From the NCBI GenBank assembly GCA_002299585.1, contig DBOE01000051.1, forward strand, positions 12,461-58,059: a stretch of 45,599 nt of DNA, given 5' to 3'. The notes under the pieces are model-generated. The model had not been told where the DNA came from, did not search any database, and worked only from the letters and a program-made list of their open reading frames with translations. A program made the translations under genes and the position numbers. Shown here piece after piece: positions 1 to 8,157 of the stretch (position 1 is its first letter; every line of letters starts with the position of its first letter). The DNA comes from Hydrogenovibrio sp. UBA654 (lineage in GTDB: Bacteria; Pseudomonadota; Gammaproteobacteria; Thiomicrospirales; Thiomicrospiraceae).

Positions 1-169
1 ATTCAAGTGACAAAGAAGCTGAGATATACAGCTCTAAAATATATGCAGGTGTTCAGCAATTTGGTTGGGAAAAAAAAAAATACCAGCCAGACCATTTTTA
101 GGAATTAGCTCAAAAGATGAAAACAAAATAATAAAAATGCTAAGAATTCATTTAGAAGAATCGTTATAA
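1..169 (+). pseudogene. 3' remnant of a phage virion-morphogenesis (tail completion) gene, frameshifted in a poly-A run
   Basis: The window opens inside a reading frame (from position 3) that translates to a segment ending IYAGVQQFGWEKKK and then meets a stop at 99-101. The frame one base back carries on as KIPARPFLGISSKDENKI and stops at 167-169. Together, 'HQFG...IPARPFLG+S..DE' is the C-terminal signature I associate with the phage virion morphogenesis family (PF05069, Mu gpG / P2 gpS type tail-completion proteins). The switch falls in a run of 11 A at 70-80; one more A would restore a single frame. It is therefore a broken gene, a gene needing slippage on the A run, or a sequencing error. 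The 5' part lies outside the window. The family call rests on recalled motif similarity of a short segment. Confidence 0.6.
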
Positions 170-339
170 AATTGTAGCTAAAACTACCAAAACAACTAAA
201 AAGTTACAGAAAAAACTATCACTTTTATAGCAAAATGGTAGCAAAAGTGTAATTTTTACACCTAAACATCGCATTCTATAATTAATCTTTAAAAGACCTT
301 ATGACTAGATTATAAAAGGCTTACAAGAGGTTTTAAAGA
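170..339. other. Non-coding AT-rich stretch with inverted repeats
   Basis: No convincing gene lies between the phage remnant and the methyltransferase remnant. The stretch holds a small palindrome at 247-261 (GTGTAA-ttt-TTACAC) and a longer inverted repeat whose left arm is 283-294. It also has two close copies of TAGCAAAA around 218-246. These could be a terminator, an operator or a phage-end feature; nothing here decides. Confidence 0.4.
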
Positions 340-342
340 TTA
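283..342. repeat. 12-bp perfect inverted repeat
   Basis: TAATCTTTAAAA at 283-294 is matched by TTTTAAAGATTA at 331-342, separated by 36 bases; a further CCT/AGG pairing is possible after a two-base bulge. The right arm overlaps the last codons of the methyltransferase remnant. It could fold as a weak AT-rich hairpin between the two convergent remnants, or mark an old junction. Confidence 0.4.
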
Positions 343-911
343 CAAAACCATCTCATTCTTAACCCTACCCCTCTTTACATTTGCCAAAATCTCTAAGTAA
401 TATTTATAAAGTTTATTTCTTGGGTTGTCTAATAATCTTTGTCTATTTGCCATGGAGAACCCTTGGCAAGGTGGACCCCGCCCACGACTAAGTCGATGTT
501 ACGCTCAAAATTCGTTTTTTGTGCGATATCTTTAATGTCTCCACAATGATAATTGTCAATATGTAAGTCATGATTAAAATAATATGTTTCCAAAAACTTG
601 GGTTCAATTTCGTTTACCAAGACAGGATTGAACCCACTACTCATTAGCCCCAAACTCAACCCACCACAACCTGAAAACGTATCAATAAATGTAAACTCTG
701 AATGGCTATTTTTTTTATTTTTATTGATAAATTTATTAAGAGTTCCAGATATCGTATCTTTATTTTTTTCAAGCGTGCTGTAAAGTCGGTTTATCTGATT
801 CCAAGTTTCAGTACCTAAAGAGCTTTGTAAGTTGCTATCTAAAGAGATGCAGGAATCATTGGTAATGGTAATTTTTTCTAATTGCAATAATCTATTCAAA
901 TCTATAATCAA
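340..911 (-). pseudogene. Cytosine-5 DNA methyltransferase, frameshifted at the catalytic motif and truncated
   Basis: Reading from a TTG at 911, the first frame has an about 70-residue N-terminal extension and then motif I of C5 methyltransferases (FIDTFSGCGGLSLGL) and a VNEIEP/GDI stretch. It reaches DLVVGG, where the family continues PPCQGFS. Here the frame goes on as nonsense (VHLAKGS) and stops near 429, while the missing GPPCQGFSMANRQ and DNPRNKLYKYYLEIL sit in the next frame, running to a TAA at 340-342. The shift occurs in GGCGGGG at about 476-483; GG instead of GGGG would restore the frame. The catalytic PCQ cysteine is thus separated from the cofactor domain. Everything after about motif V, including the target-recognition domain, is missing. 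A phage or restriction-modification origin is plausible given the adjacent phage remnant. Confidence 0.8.
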
Positions 912-2370
912 TTGTTTGACTTTAGTTCTACTAAATTATCATCACGGTTTCTATCTATCATTTTTAGATAAGGCTCGATGCCTGCGTAGTTGGGTTTGGT
1001 TTTTACTTCGTAGGTTAGTTTAGTTTTTTGGTGATTAATTCGTTTGCTAACAATTTTAATAATATCTTCATCCGTGAAGCTCTTGTCGGTTGGTTTTTTG
1101 ATGAAAAACCCAATATCAAGAGGTTGATCTAACTCGGCTTGGGTTTCTTGCCCTTTGCCGTCGGCGTAGAATTTTTCGGCTTCGACAATCAACTCAATTT
1201 GGTAATTTCCGTTGGTTAGTTTTTTGGCGGTGGCAGAAACGGCTTTTAAGTTAAGCAGGGTAATTTTTTTAAATAAATCGTCTATTAGTTGGTAGTCTTC
1301 TTCATTGGCGATGGCTTTAATATGTCGTACTAAATCCAATGTTGTTGGGTAGGGGGGGGTCGATTGAAACTTGAACTCTGCTAATAAATTTCTTAGTGCT
1401 TGGTGAAAGGTTTTTTTGCCGATTCCATCCGTAATCGCATACATCACCAAACCACCTTTGAAGTAGTGGATATAGGCTTGGTTTTCAGCTTTCATCAGTG
1501 GCATTTCTTCGAGGATTTCTCGGTCTCTGCCTGCTAGGTAAATTTTTTGCTCTCTGTTAAGTTGTATTCTTAATTTATGTTCGCCATATATTTATCTATA
1601 AACTAAATGGGCTGAATATTCAGCAAGTGATTCGGATAATACTTGCGCACCTTGTACATCGGCAGGCGTGATTTGATGCCCCCACCATTGGTGAACTATT
1701 TCGTGTGCGGTGACAAAACTGACCTTGTCTGATTCTGCGTTTCGTAAGTCGGTAATAAAGCCCATGCTTTCGGAGAAGGGAACTGTATTTGGAAAGCTTT
1801 GTGCGAATTAACGATAGCGAGGGAACTCGATAATTTGTATTTGTTTGTGTTGATAGGGTGAAAATTCTCTGCTATAAATATCCAGCGAGAGTTTGACGGC
1901 ATCAATCATTTTTTGTACATTCATGTCGTGTGCAGGGTGGTAATAAACGGCGACCTTTACCCCATTATGTATTTCTTCGGTTAGCTGATATTTGCCTGAT
2001 AAAAACACAAAAAAATCATGAATCGGTGCATCCATTTTATAGTGAAAATAGTTACATCCATTTTCTTGCCATTGTTTTTGTAGGTAGCCTGATGTGATGG
2101 CGGTTTGTTCTGCACTGGTGGAAATAACCGCTTCGTAATTAATAAAGTCTGATGATTTTCCGAATGCGGCGTCATGGTATTTTGTGCTATCTTCTAATTT
2201 ATTTTCCCGTTGTGCTGGCTTCATCCCGCGTTCTTTACGTTCTTTGTGACTGGTTATATGACCATTTTGTTATAACCAAAGTACGGTAGAAGCTCAAAAT
2301 TATTAATAAACATACCATTGTAAACTAACGTGGTATCGTCATTTTGATCCACAAAGGGCTAAGTATAGCT
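908..2370 (-). pseudogene. M1-family zinc aminopeptidase (C-terminal half of an ABC-permease/M1 protein), multiply disrupted
   Basis: Joining frames on the minus strand gives one long protein like the peptidase half of the large 'ABC transporter permease/M1 aminopeptidase' family. From upstream it reads VYNGMFINNFELLPYFGYNK, then SHKERKERGMKPAQRENK, then FHYKMDAPI..FFVFLS, FSPYQHKQIQIIEFPRYR, a TAA near 1808, then FAQSFPNTVPFSESMGFI and VTAHEIVHQWWGH (the HExxH zinc site, read as HEIVH), SESLAEYSAHLVYR, a second TAA near 1592, then YLAGRDRE, MPLMKAENQAYIHYFKGGLVMYA and a natural-looking C-terminus ending at 908. A frameshift near 2262 would be repaired by one extra A in AAAA. A further in-frame TAG lies near 2363. 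At least four lesions make this a dead gene. The membrane-permease half is absent; the space is taken by the next gene. Confidence 0.8.
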
Positions 2371-2379
2371 TTAAAAAAA

Positions 2380-2925
2380 TTAATGACCGCTATGAGCTTT
2401 ATATGAAAAATATAAAGCTAATGCTACTAGAGCTATTGCTCCAGCATAATATAAAAGCTCTAATAGGTTTTTGGGCTCCAAAAACACTGCTTGCTCAAAA
2501 AACATAACTATAAGAATAATTAAAATAACTTTTGCTAATTTATCTTTTAAATCATCAAGGTTATTGATTGTTAAAATTTTATTGGAATTTTCTCCTTTTT
2601 CTGCTTGATCAATTTTAGAGATAAATAATTCATATAAACCAAATGCAAAAATCAGCATAATTATTCCCAGCAAAAAACCATCAACTGAACCTATAACATG
2701 AGCAAGAGTTGTAGCTTTTAGATTCATCCTTTCTACATCTGCTAATAGATGATAATTAGTTAAATGAGACAGGGTAAAATATACTTCAACCGCTGTTACA
2801 TAAAATAAGCCCATTGCCATACCTAGACTAGATATAACAGCGAAAATAACTAAAAAACGACTACCCCACAATATGCCTTCAAAATACTTTTCAACCACTC
2901 CTTGTTGCTTTTCTAATTTTTGCAT
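2380..2925 (-). CDS. YqhA/UPF0114-family inner-membrane protein
   Basis: A 181-residue polytopic membrane protein. Hydrophobic segments lie at roughly residues 20-46, 75-104, 130-147 and 152-172. The central segment GFLLGIIMLIFAFGLYELFIS followed by a charged KID.. loop and a LDDLKDKL stretch is what I recall as typical of the YqhA family. The molecular function of this family is not established. A clear ribosome site (AAGGA) sits about 8 bases before the ATG. It lies downstream of hslV on the same strand, where hslU would normally be, but a 98-bp gap separates the two, so it probably has its own promoter. Confidence 0.7.
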   Translation of the reverse strand: MQKLEKQQGVVEKYFEGILWGSRFLVIFAVISSLGMAMGLFYVTAVEVYFTLSHLTNYHLLADVERMNLKATTLAHVIGSVDGFLLGIIMLIFAFGLYELFISKIDQAEKGENSNKILTINNLDDLKDKLAKVILIILIVMFFEQAVFLEPKNLLELLYYAGAIALVALALYFSYKAHSGH

Positions 2926-3023
2926 AACTTAATCCTTAAAATTAATAATAAAATGATATTTTGCTAATTCTAGCATGCTTTTTTACCTAAGAAACCTCTA
3001 ATAGCTACAGCTCCTACACTCTA

Positions 3024-3569
3024 CTAATTTTCTATAATTTCAATAGTAAGGTTATGATTAGTATAAATACATAAATCTGCGGCAATATTTAATGACTTTT
3101 CTACTACATCTCTTGCTGAAACTTTTGTATTTTGCATTAATGCCTGTGCGGCGGCATGGGCATAACTTCCGCCTGAACCTATAGCTATAAAATCATGTTG
3201 AGGTTCAATTACATCGCCTGTTCCAGAAATTAACAACATATTTTCGCCATCTGCTACTAGCATCATGGCTTCTAATTTTCTTAGAGCTCTGTCTGTGCGC
3301 CAGTCTTTTGCCATTTCTACCGCCGCACGCATTAGTTGTCCATTATGGGTTTGCAATTTCCCTTCAAAGCGTTCAAACAAAGTAAATGCATCTGCGGTTG
3401 CTCCTGCAAAACCAGAAATTATTTTGCCGTTATAAAGCCTTCTTACTTTGCGGGCATTACCTTTCATAACTACATGACCAAGCGTTACTTGTCCATCACC
3501 ACCTATGACCATTTTGCCATCTCGTTTAGCACATAAAATAGTTGTTCCGTGAAAAGTTGGTTCGCTCAT
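3024..3569 (-). CDS. hslV: ATP-dependent protease proteolytic subunit HslV (ClpQ)
   Basis: HslV is the threonine-protease subunit of the HslUV cytoplasmic protease, which degrades misfolded and regulatory proteins with the HslU ATPase as unfoldase. The 181-residue product has the family N-terminus after a short propeptide: MSEPTFHG precedes TTILC, so Thr9 would be the catalytic nucleophile exposed by processing. The conserved GGDGQVTLG..VMKGNARKVRRLYNGKII and GFAGATADAFTLFERFE blocks and the IGSGGSYAHAAAQAL segment follow. It starts 14 bp after xerC, an ordinary pairing. Its usual partner hslU is not downstream: the next gene is a YqhA-type membrane protein. Confidence 0.95.
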   Translation of the reverse strand: MSEPTFHGTTILCAKRDGKMVIGGDGQVTLGHVVMKGNARKVRRLYNGKIISGFAGATADAFTLFERFEGKLQTHNGQLMRAAVEMAKDWRTDRALRKLEAMMLVADGENMLLISGTGDVIEPQHDFIAIGSGGSYAHAAAQALMQNTKVSARDVVEKSLNIAADLCIYTNHNLTIEIIEN

Positions 3570-3583
3570 TGCCTAAAATTCCT

Positions 3584-4528
3584 TTACTTTTTCTTTTTTG
3601 CTCGTGGGTGAGTTTTATCGTAAACATTAGCCAAGTGCTGCAAATCTAATTTAGTATATATTTGCGTGGTAGCTAAATCAGCATGACCTAACATTTCCTG
3701 CACAGCCCTTAAATCTCCGCTAGATTCTAACACATGCGTTGCACAAGCATGGCGTAATCTATGTGGCGACATTTTGGTTGGCAAGCCTGTTTGTTGAGTT
3801 CTTTTATCTAAAGACTTTTGGACAGATCTTATCCCTAAACGACCGCCAAAACGATTTACAAATACTGCATTTTCTGCTTCTTTAGCATACTCCTCTCTAA
3901 TTTTTAACCAATTATTAAGGGCTAAAAAAGCTGGTTTTCCTAGCGGGGTAAGTCGCTCTTTTTTACCTTTTCCTATAACTCGTAGCCAACCTTCACTAGT
4001 GTCATCTAACCCTGGTGATAAATCCAAACCAACCAATTCTGCAACCCTTAAGCCTCCTGAGTATAAACATTCAAAAACAGCTTGGTCACGAACATCCTGC
4101 CAAGACTTTAATGGTGCAGTTAATAATTTATTAGTTAAATCTACATCTAAGCTTTTGGGTAAAGGTTTGGGTTGTCTTGGTGCTTTTATAGATTTTGCAG
4201 GATTATTTTTTACCACCTTTTGTTCAATTAAAAACTGATAAAAACTCCGCAAAGCAGATAGCTGACGAGCAATAGTCCTTGCTGCTATCCCCTGTTGCAT
4301 ACGGTGAGCCACAAAAAGTTGCACCACTTCTGTTGAAATATCTTGCCAATTAGAAAAGTTATTTAAAAACTCTTTCGGCACAGTTAATTGCTGCTCAATT
4401 TCTTCTGCTAGAAATTCTCCACGGTAAAAACTAACAAAGATAAATAAATCCCGTTGATAATTCTCACGGGTATGAATAGATTTACCCTGCACTTTTAAGG
4501 TTATAAAAAATTGCTTTATTAAATCCAA
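3584..4528 (-). CDS. xerC: Tyrosine recombinase XerC
   Basis: A 314-residue site-specific recombinase. XerC acts with XerD at dif to resolve chromosome dimers before division. The N-terminal SAM-like DNA-binding domain covers about residues 1-105. The catalytic domain has all expected residues: Arg161 (LYSGGLRVAEL), Lys187 (VIGKGKKERL), His256 and Arg259 (SPHRLRH), His282 (LGH) and Tyr291 (TTQIYTKLD). The tail DKTHPRAKKKK is characteristic of XerC rather than XerD. It has the usual length for the family and forms an operon with hslV. A phage-type integrase was considered because of the nearby phage remnant, but neighbour and tail support XerC. Confidence 0.93.
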   Translation of the reverse strand: MDLIKQFFITLKVQGKSIHTRENYQRDLFIFVSFYRGEFLAEEIEQQLTVPKEFLNNFSNWQDISTEVVQLFVAHRMQQGIAARTIARQLSALRSFYQFLIEQKVVKNNPAKSIKAPRQPKPLPKSLDVDLTNKLLTAPLKSWQDVRDQAVFECLYSGGLRVAELVGLDLSPGLDDTSEGWLRVIGKGKKERLTPLGKPAFLALNNWLKIREEYAKEAENAVFVNRFGGRLGIRSVQKSLDKRTQQTGLPTKMSPHRLRHACATHVLESSGDLRAVQEMLGHADLATTQIYTKLDLQHLANVYDKTHPRAKKKK

Positions 4529-4570
4529 TGGGCTAACCTTTGTTTTACAATTTTAAAAAGGAATGCTGTA

Positions 4571-5422
4571 ATGCAAGCGGATATTTTAACTTCAATCATC
4601 TTACCCCTATCACTATTTTTAATTATGTTCGGGCTGGGTCTTTCATTAAAGATAACCGACTTTAAAGCCATTTTAACCAAACCAAAAGCTATTTACCTAG
4701 GTTTAATTGGGCAGATGCTAATTTTACCGTTTATCGCTTTTGTGCTTGCTATTTTATTTAAATTACCCCCTGAGCTTGCAGTTGGGCTGATGATTATTGC
4801 TCTAGCTCCTGGTGGAGCTACTTCAAATATGTTCACTTATTTAGCCAAAGGTGATGTTTCTTTATCCGTTAGTTTAACTGCTATTGTTAGCATTATAACT
4901 CCATTTACCATGCCTGTTTTAGCAATTTTAAGCATGAATTATTTTATGCAAAATAGCACTGAATTTAGCATTCCTGTTCTAAAAACCATTATGCAACTAT
5001 TGATAATCACCATAATACCGATTGGCTTGGGGATGTTTATTTATGCTAAGTGGGCAGTTATTGCCTCTAAACTAGAGGTATTTTTTAAATATTTTTCTAT
5101 ATTTTTTTTATTATTAATCATCGTGTTAATAGTATTAAAGAATAAAGATAATATGATTAGTTTCTTTATACAAGCAGGTTTAGCTACCCTAGCTCTTAAT
5201 GTTTCAGTATTAGCAATTGGCTATTTACTGGCAAAAAAAGCCAAGCTAGCACATCCACAAGCTGTCTCAATCGGCTATGAAGTAGGAATACAAAACGGAA
5301 CTCTAGCCCTAGTTGTTGCGGGAACATTAATTGGCAATAACGAAATGATGATTCCAGCAGTAACCTATAGTTTGATTATGTTTTTTAGCGGTGCTGGATT
5401 TGGCTGGTTGGTAAAGCGTTAA
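4571..5422 (+). CDS. Bile acid:sodium symporter (BASS) family transporter
   Basis: A 283-residue membrane protein with about nine hydrophobic segments and almost no soluble domain. The segment ALAPGGATSNMFTYLAKGD, followed by SLSVSLTAIVSIITPFTMP, is the conserved core of BASS/SBF transporters (PF01758), which couple sodium to uptake of organic anions. A second conserved stretch, SIGYEVGIQNGTLAL, lies near residue 240. The bacterial substrate cannot be told from sequence. It is divergent from xerC with a 42-bp gap. Confidence 0.85.
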   Translation: MQADILTSIILPLSLFLIMFGLGLSLKITDFKAILTKPKAIYLGLIGQMLILPFIAFVLAILFKLPPELAVGLMIIALAPGGATSNMFTYLAKGDVSLSVSLTAIVSIITPFTMPVLAILSMNYFMQNSTEFSIPVLKTIMQLLIITIIPIGLGMFIYAKWAVIASKLEVFFKYFSIFFLLLIIVLIVLKNKDNMISFFIQAGLATLALNVSVLAIGYLLAKKAKLAHPQAVSIGYEVGIQNGTLALVVAGTLIGNNEMMIPAVTYSLIMFFSGAGFGWLVKR

Positions 5423-5491
5423 AAAATAAAACGAAAAATCTCTCAACACTTTCTTAACTCTATATTCATAATCACTAAACATAAACCCCTT

Positions 5492-5497
5492 TATAAT
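5492..5497 (+). promoter_or_regulatory. Possible -10 box for the lipoprotein/TonB-receptor unit
   Basis: TATAAT lies 82 bases before the lipoprotein ATG in the 144-bp gap after the BASS gene. No good -35 match is visible at the usual spacing. Downstream, 5521-5541 (AATATCAATGATTATTTT) has a loose AT-rich resemblance to Fur-type sites, too weak to call. Confidence 0.3.
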
Positions 5498-5578
5498 AGT
5501 AAAGATTATTGTTACCATTAAATATCAATGATTATTTTTTAAATGTAGTAAGCCGTCAATTAACTCATGGAGCTTAAA

Positions 5579-8125
5579 ATGGAACAAACAAACAAAAATT
5601 TCGCATTAAAATATGTAGTTTTATTACTAGCCATATCAACATTAATAACTAGCTGCGGAGGTAGTGATAAAAAAAGTTCTCCTGCTATTGCTGATAATAC
5701 TGCCCCTACCCTTGAAGATGCTACTTTAACAGTAAAATCTGGTAACACTAAAGAATTACAATTAAGGGCTACTGATGCTGAAAATGATACCCTAACCTAT
5801 TCTATTGACACTGCTCCAACACAAGGAACAGCACAAGTAGATCCATCTTCAGGCTTACTTAGCTACAATGCTACTGGCACTGATGATGGCACATATACTA
5901 TTGAAGTAAAAGCTAATGATGGAGCTGCCACTGCTACAGCTAGCATAACTATCACTGTAGAAAATACTGCCCCAAAAATTAATGGTGCGGTTATATCTAT
6001 GCCTACAGCAAGCCACCCTACTTACCAAACTTCTGGGTCAGACTATGATGATGATAATTTAACCTATACAATTGCTACCGCTCCTGTAGATGCAGTAAAT
6101 GCTACTATTGATAGTACAGGATTAATAACCTTTACTAACTTTGCGGGTTCTGGCATCAATTACTCAAATGCTTCTCTAGTTGTACAGGTGTCTGATGGTG
6201 ATAAAACCCATTCTGCAACTATAAATCTATTACCTTCGATTGATGATGTAACAGCTAATGCTAACTCATTTAAAAATATGTTCTACAAGGTAACTAACCC
6301 AGAGACCACTAATTCACAAATTGTGCATTATGACTATGATACCGAGCAACAAACAGTTATAAAAACTAATGTTATCTTAGGCTCTAATGTCTTTGTTATG
6401 AGTGGTGATAAAAACGGTGATGCCACCACTTATACTGCTAGAGAATATGGCATTTATCATGACCCTAGTGCCAATGCAGAAACAAGAACTGCTCCCGATG
6501 GAACAGGTGGAACTTTTGAATACCAATTTTATACTGATCATAAGCTAACAAGATTTTCTGCAAGTAACACAGGAACTGAAAATTTAATCTTCGAAGGATC
6601 TCCTGCCATGCTAGGTACAGACTTAGATAATGCTGGGATTAAAAAAATTGACTCTACCGTTAATCTGTTCCTAAACGAAACTGATATTAATAACTCATAT
6701 GTGCAGTTAAAGGCCTATGATCAGCTGGCTGATGTGCTTAAGTCAGAAGTAGCGGAAGATATGCTTCACCTACCATTAACTGTTCGTTTATCAGATAGTG
6801 CAGTGACTCAAGGTCGGCCTTTAGCTATAGTTAAAGATGGAGCTGGACTTACAACTAGTGTGCTGGTTAATTTTATTGCCCCGCATAAAAAAGGGCAATA
6901 TCCTACTGACACTGCGAAAAGAAAACGCTTGCAGTCTTGTCCTCCAGCATTATCTACTTGTACTGATGTAGCAAGTGGTGATGGTCATTTTTTCCTTTTA
7001 GCTGAAAATACTGCCCATGTTTATTTAGCCAAAGATGGTGAAAACACTATATATGCTTATGATAAATCAGCTACAACTATTGCGCCAGTTACTGGGATAA
7101 GCTACCCAGCCGTATTTGACCACCATCATCACCTAGTATCAACTTCAGGGCATGGCTCTTCTGGTTTATTATCTGATTTTACCTCACTTGGTAATATTGG
7201 ACGCACCTTATCTGAAGGGGCAACTAGTTATATAGCGATCAACTATGATTTAGATACTAACACTCCCTTTGGCTCTTTCTTTAGTCGTGATTTTTATATG
7301 TATAAACATGCCCAAATATTAAAAATCACTGGTACTGCAGGAACAAAAGTTTTTGATAATGGTGATGGAATTGACCATGGCGATAACTCTGACACCAATG
7401 ACACAACAATGGGTGAGCATATTTCTTTAACCGCGGTTAAAGATGGCAAGATTTTTCTTGAGCTAGCTACCAATTCTGGCAATGCTAGCTTAGGTGGAAC
7501 CTGTACGCCAAATAGCTTTGGTATGAACTGTAGTGACCTACGCCAAGGTTGGTTAGACACAACTACTGGACCCTTCCCTAAAACCGATCTAGACAAACAG
7601 CTTGGTTCACTTACTGGACTAAACTATTTGCTGGCTAATCGTATACCATCTGTAGCGATAGGTGATAGTGTTTACTTTACTATTTGGGATACCACAAGTA
7701 GTAACAGTTCTTTTTCTGGTCAAAAAATTTATCACATTTATAAAATGCCTTTAAATGATATTAGCCTTGATTTACCAGCCACACCTACGGCAAACGGTCG
7801 TATGTTCTATGAAAGAACAGCCTTTCGTAGTAATGGTATTTATGAAGGAAATGTTATTCTTTGGGACGCTATAACAAGTAAAGTAACTAACGGGGATGCT
7901 AGCATTGTATTAGGGCTTGACTCTAATATTGAACAAGTTCCTGATTCTATCGTAAATGTAATGCCTAAAAGCAGTAGCAACAATGTAACAGGAATAGGTA
8001 GTATCTTTGGGGTAAAAATGTCAACTTCGCATGGTGGAACTCCTTACCTTACTGCAGGTGAGGCCTCAACCGCTAATTCTTTAAGAAAAGTTAACCATAT
8101 AAAGGCTAGCTGGATTATTGATTAA
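5579..8125 (+). CDS. Large lipoprotein with two Ig/cadherin-like repeats, function unknown
   Basis: About 848 residues from the ATG at 5579, preferred over the ATG at 5567 because GGAG at 5569-5572 sits at proper spacing before it. The N-terminus is a lipoprotein signal (VVLLLAISTLITSC), lipidated Cys about residue 26, followed by GGSDKKSS. Two repeats follow: TAPTLEDATLTVKSG..ENDTLTYSI..DGTYTIEVKANDG, then one starting at TAPKINGAV with DDDNLTYTI; both look like putative-Ig/cadherin-like folds. The remaining roughly 600 residues are not recognised. They are rich in Asp, Asn and Thr and include a HHHH cluster at 7121-7132 with a nearby GHG and an acidic NGDGIDHGDNSD stretch, possibly metal-binding. 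The TonB-dependent receptor begins 32 bp downstream, so a surface partner of that receptor is the natural guess. Confidence 0.7.
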   Translation: MEQTNKNFALKYVVLLLAISTLITSCGGSDKKSSPAIADNTAPTLEDATLTVKSGNTKELQLRATDAENDTLTYSIDTAPTQGTAQVDPSSGLLSYNATGTDDGTYTIEVKANDGAATATASITITVENTAPKINGAVISMPTASHPTYQTSGSDYDDDNLTYTIATAPVDAVNATIDSTGLITFTNFAGSGINYSNASLVVQVSDGDKTHSATINLLPSIDDVTANANSFKNMFYKVTNPETTNSQIVHYDYDTEQQTVIKTNVILGSNVFVMSGDKNGDATTYTAREYGIYHDPSANAETRTAPDGTGGTFEYQFYTDHKLTRFSASNTGTENLIFEGSPAMLGTDLDNAGIKKIDSTVNLFLNETDINNSYVQLKAYDQLADVLKSEVAEDMLHLPLTVRLSDSAVTQGRPLAIVKDGAGLTTSVLVNFIAPHKKGQYPTDTAKRKRLQSCPPALSTCTDVASGDGHFFLLAENTAHVYLAKDGENTIYAYDKSATTIAPVTGISYPAVFDHHHHLVSTSGHGSSGLLSDFTSLGNIGRTLSEGATSYIAINYDLDTNTPFGSFFSRDFYMYKHAQILKITGTAGTKVFDNGDGIDHGDNSDTNDTTMGEHISLTAVKDGKIFLELATNSGNASLGGTCTPNSFGMNCSDLRQGWLDTTTGPFPKTDLDKQLGSLTGLNYLLANRIPSVAIGDSVYFTIWDTTSSNSSFSGQKIYHIYKMPLNDISLDLPATPTANGRMFYERTAFRSNGIYEGNVILWDAITSKVTNGDASIVLGLDSNIEQVPDSIVNVMPKSSSNNVTGIGSIFGVKMSTSHGGTPYLTAGEASTANSLRKVNHIKASWIID

Positions 8126-8157
8126 TTTTTAGAAAAAACCAATTAATAATGTAACCT

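Noticed and set aside
832..1023. Plus-strand open frame opposite the two pseudogenes
   Set aside because: The minus strand carries readable methylase and aminopeptidase sequence; the plus frame has no recognisable features.
3584..4528. Phage integrase instead of XerC
   Set aside because: DKTHPRAKKKK tail, length and the hslV neighbour point to chromosomal XerC, despite the phage remnant at the window edge.
5521..5541. Fur-box-like AT-rich sequence before the lipoprotein/receptor unit
   Set aside because: Only a partial match to GATAATGATAATCATTATC, expected by chance in such AT-rich DNA.
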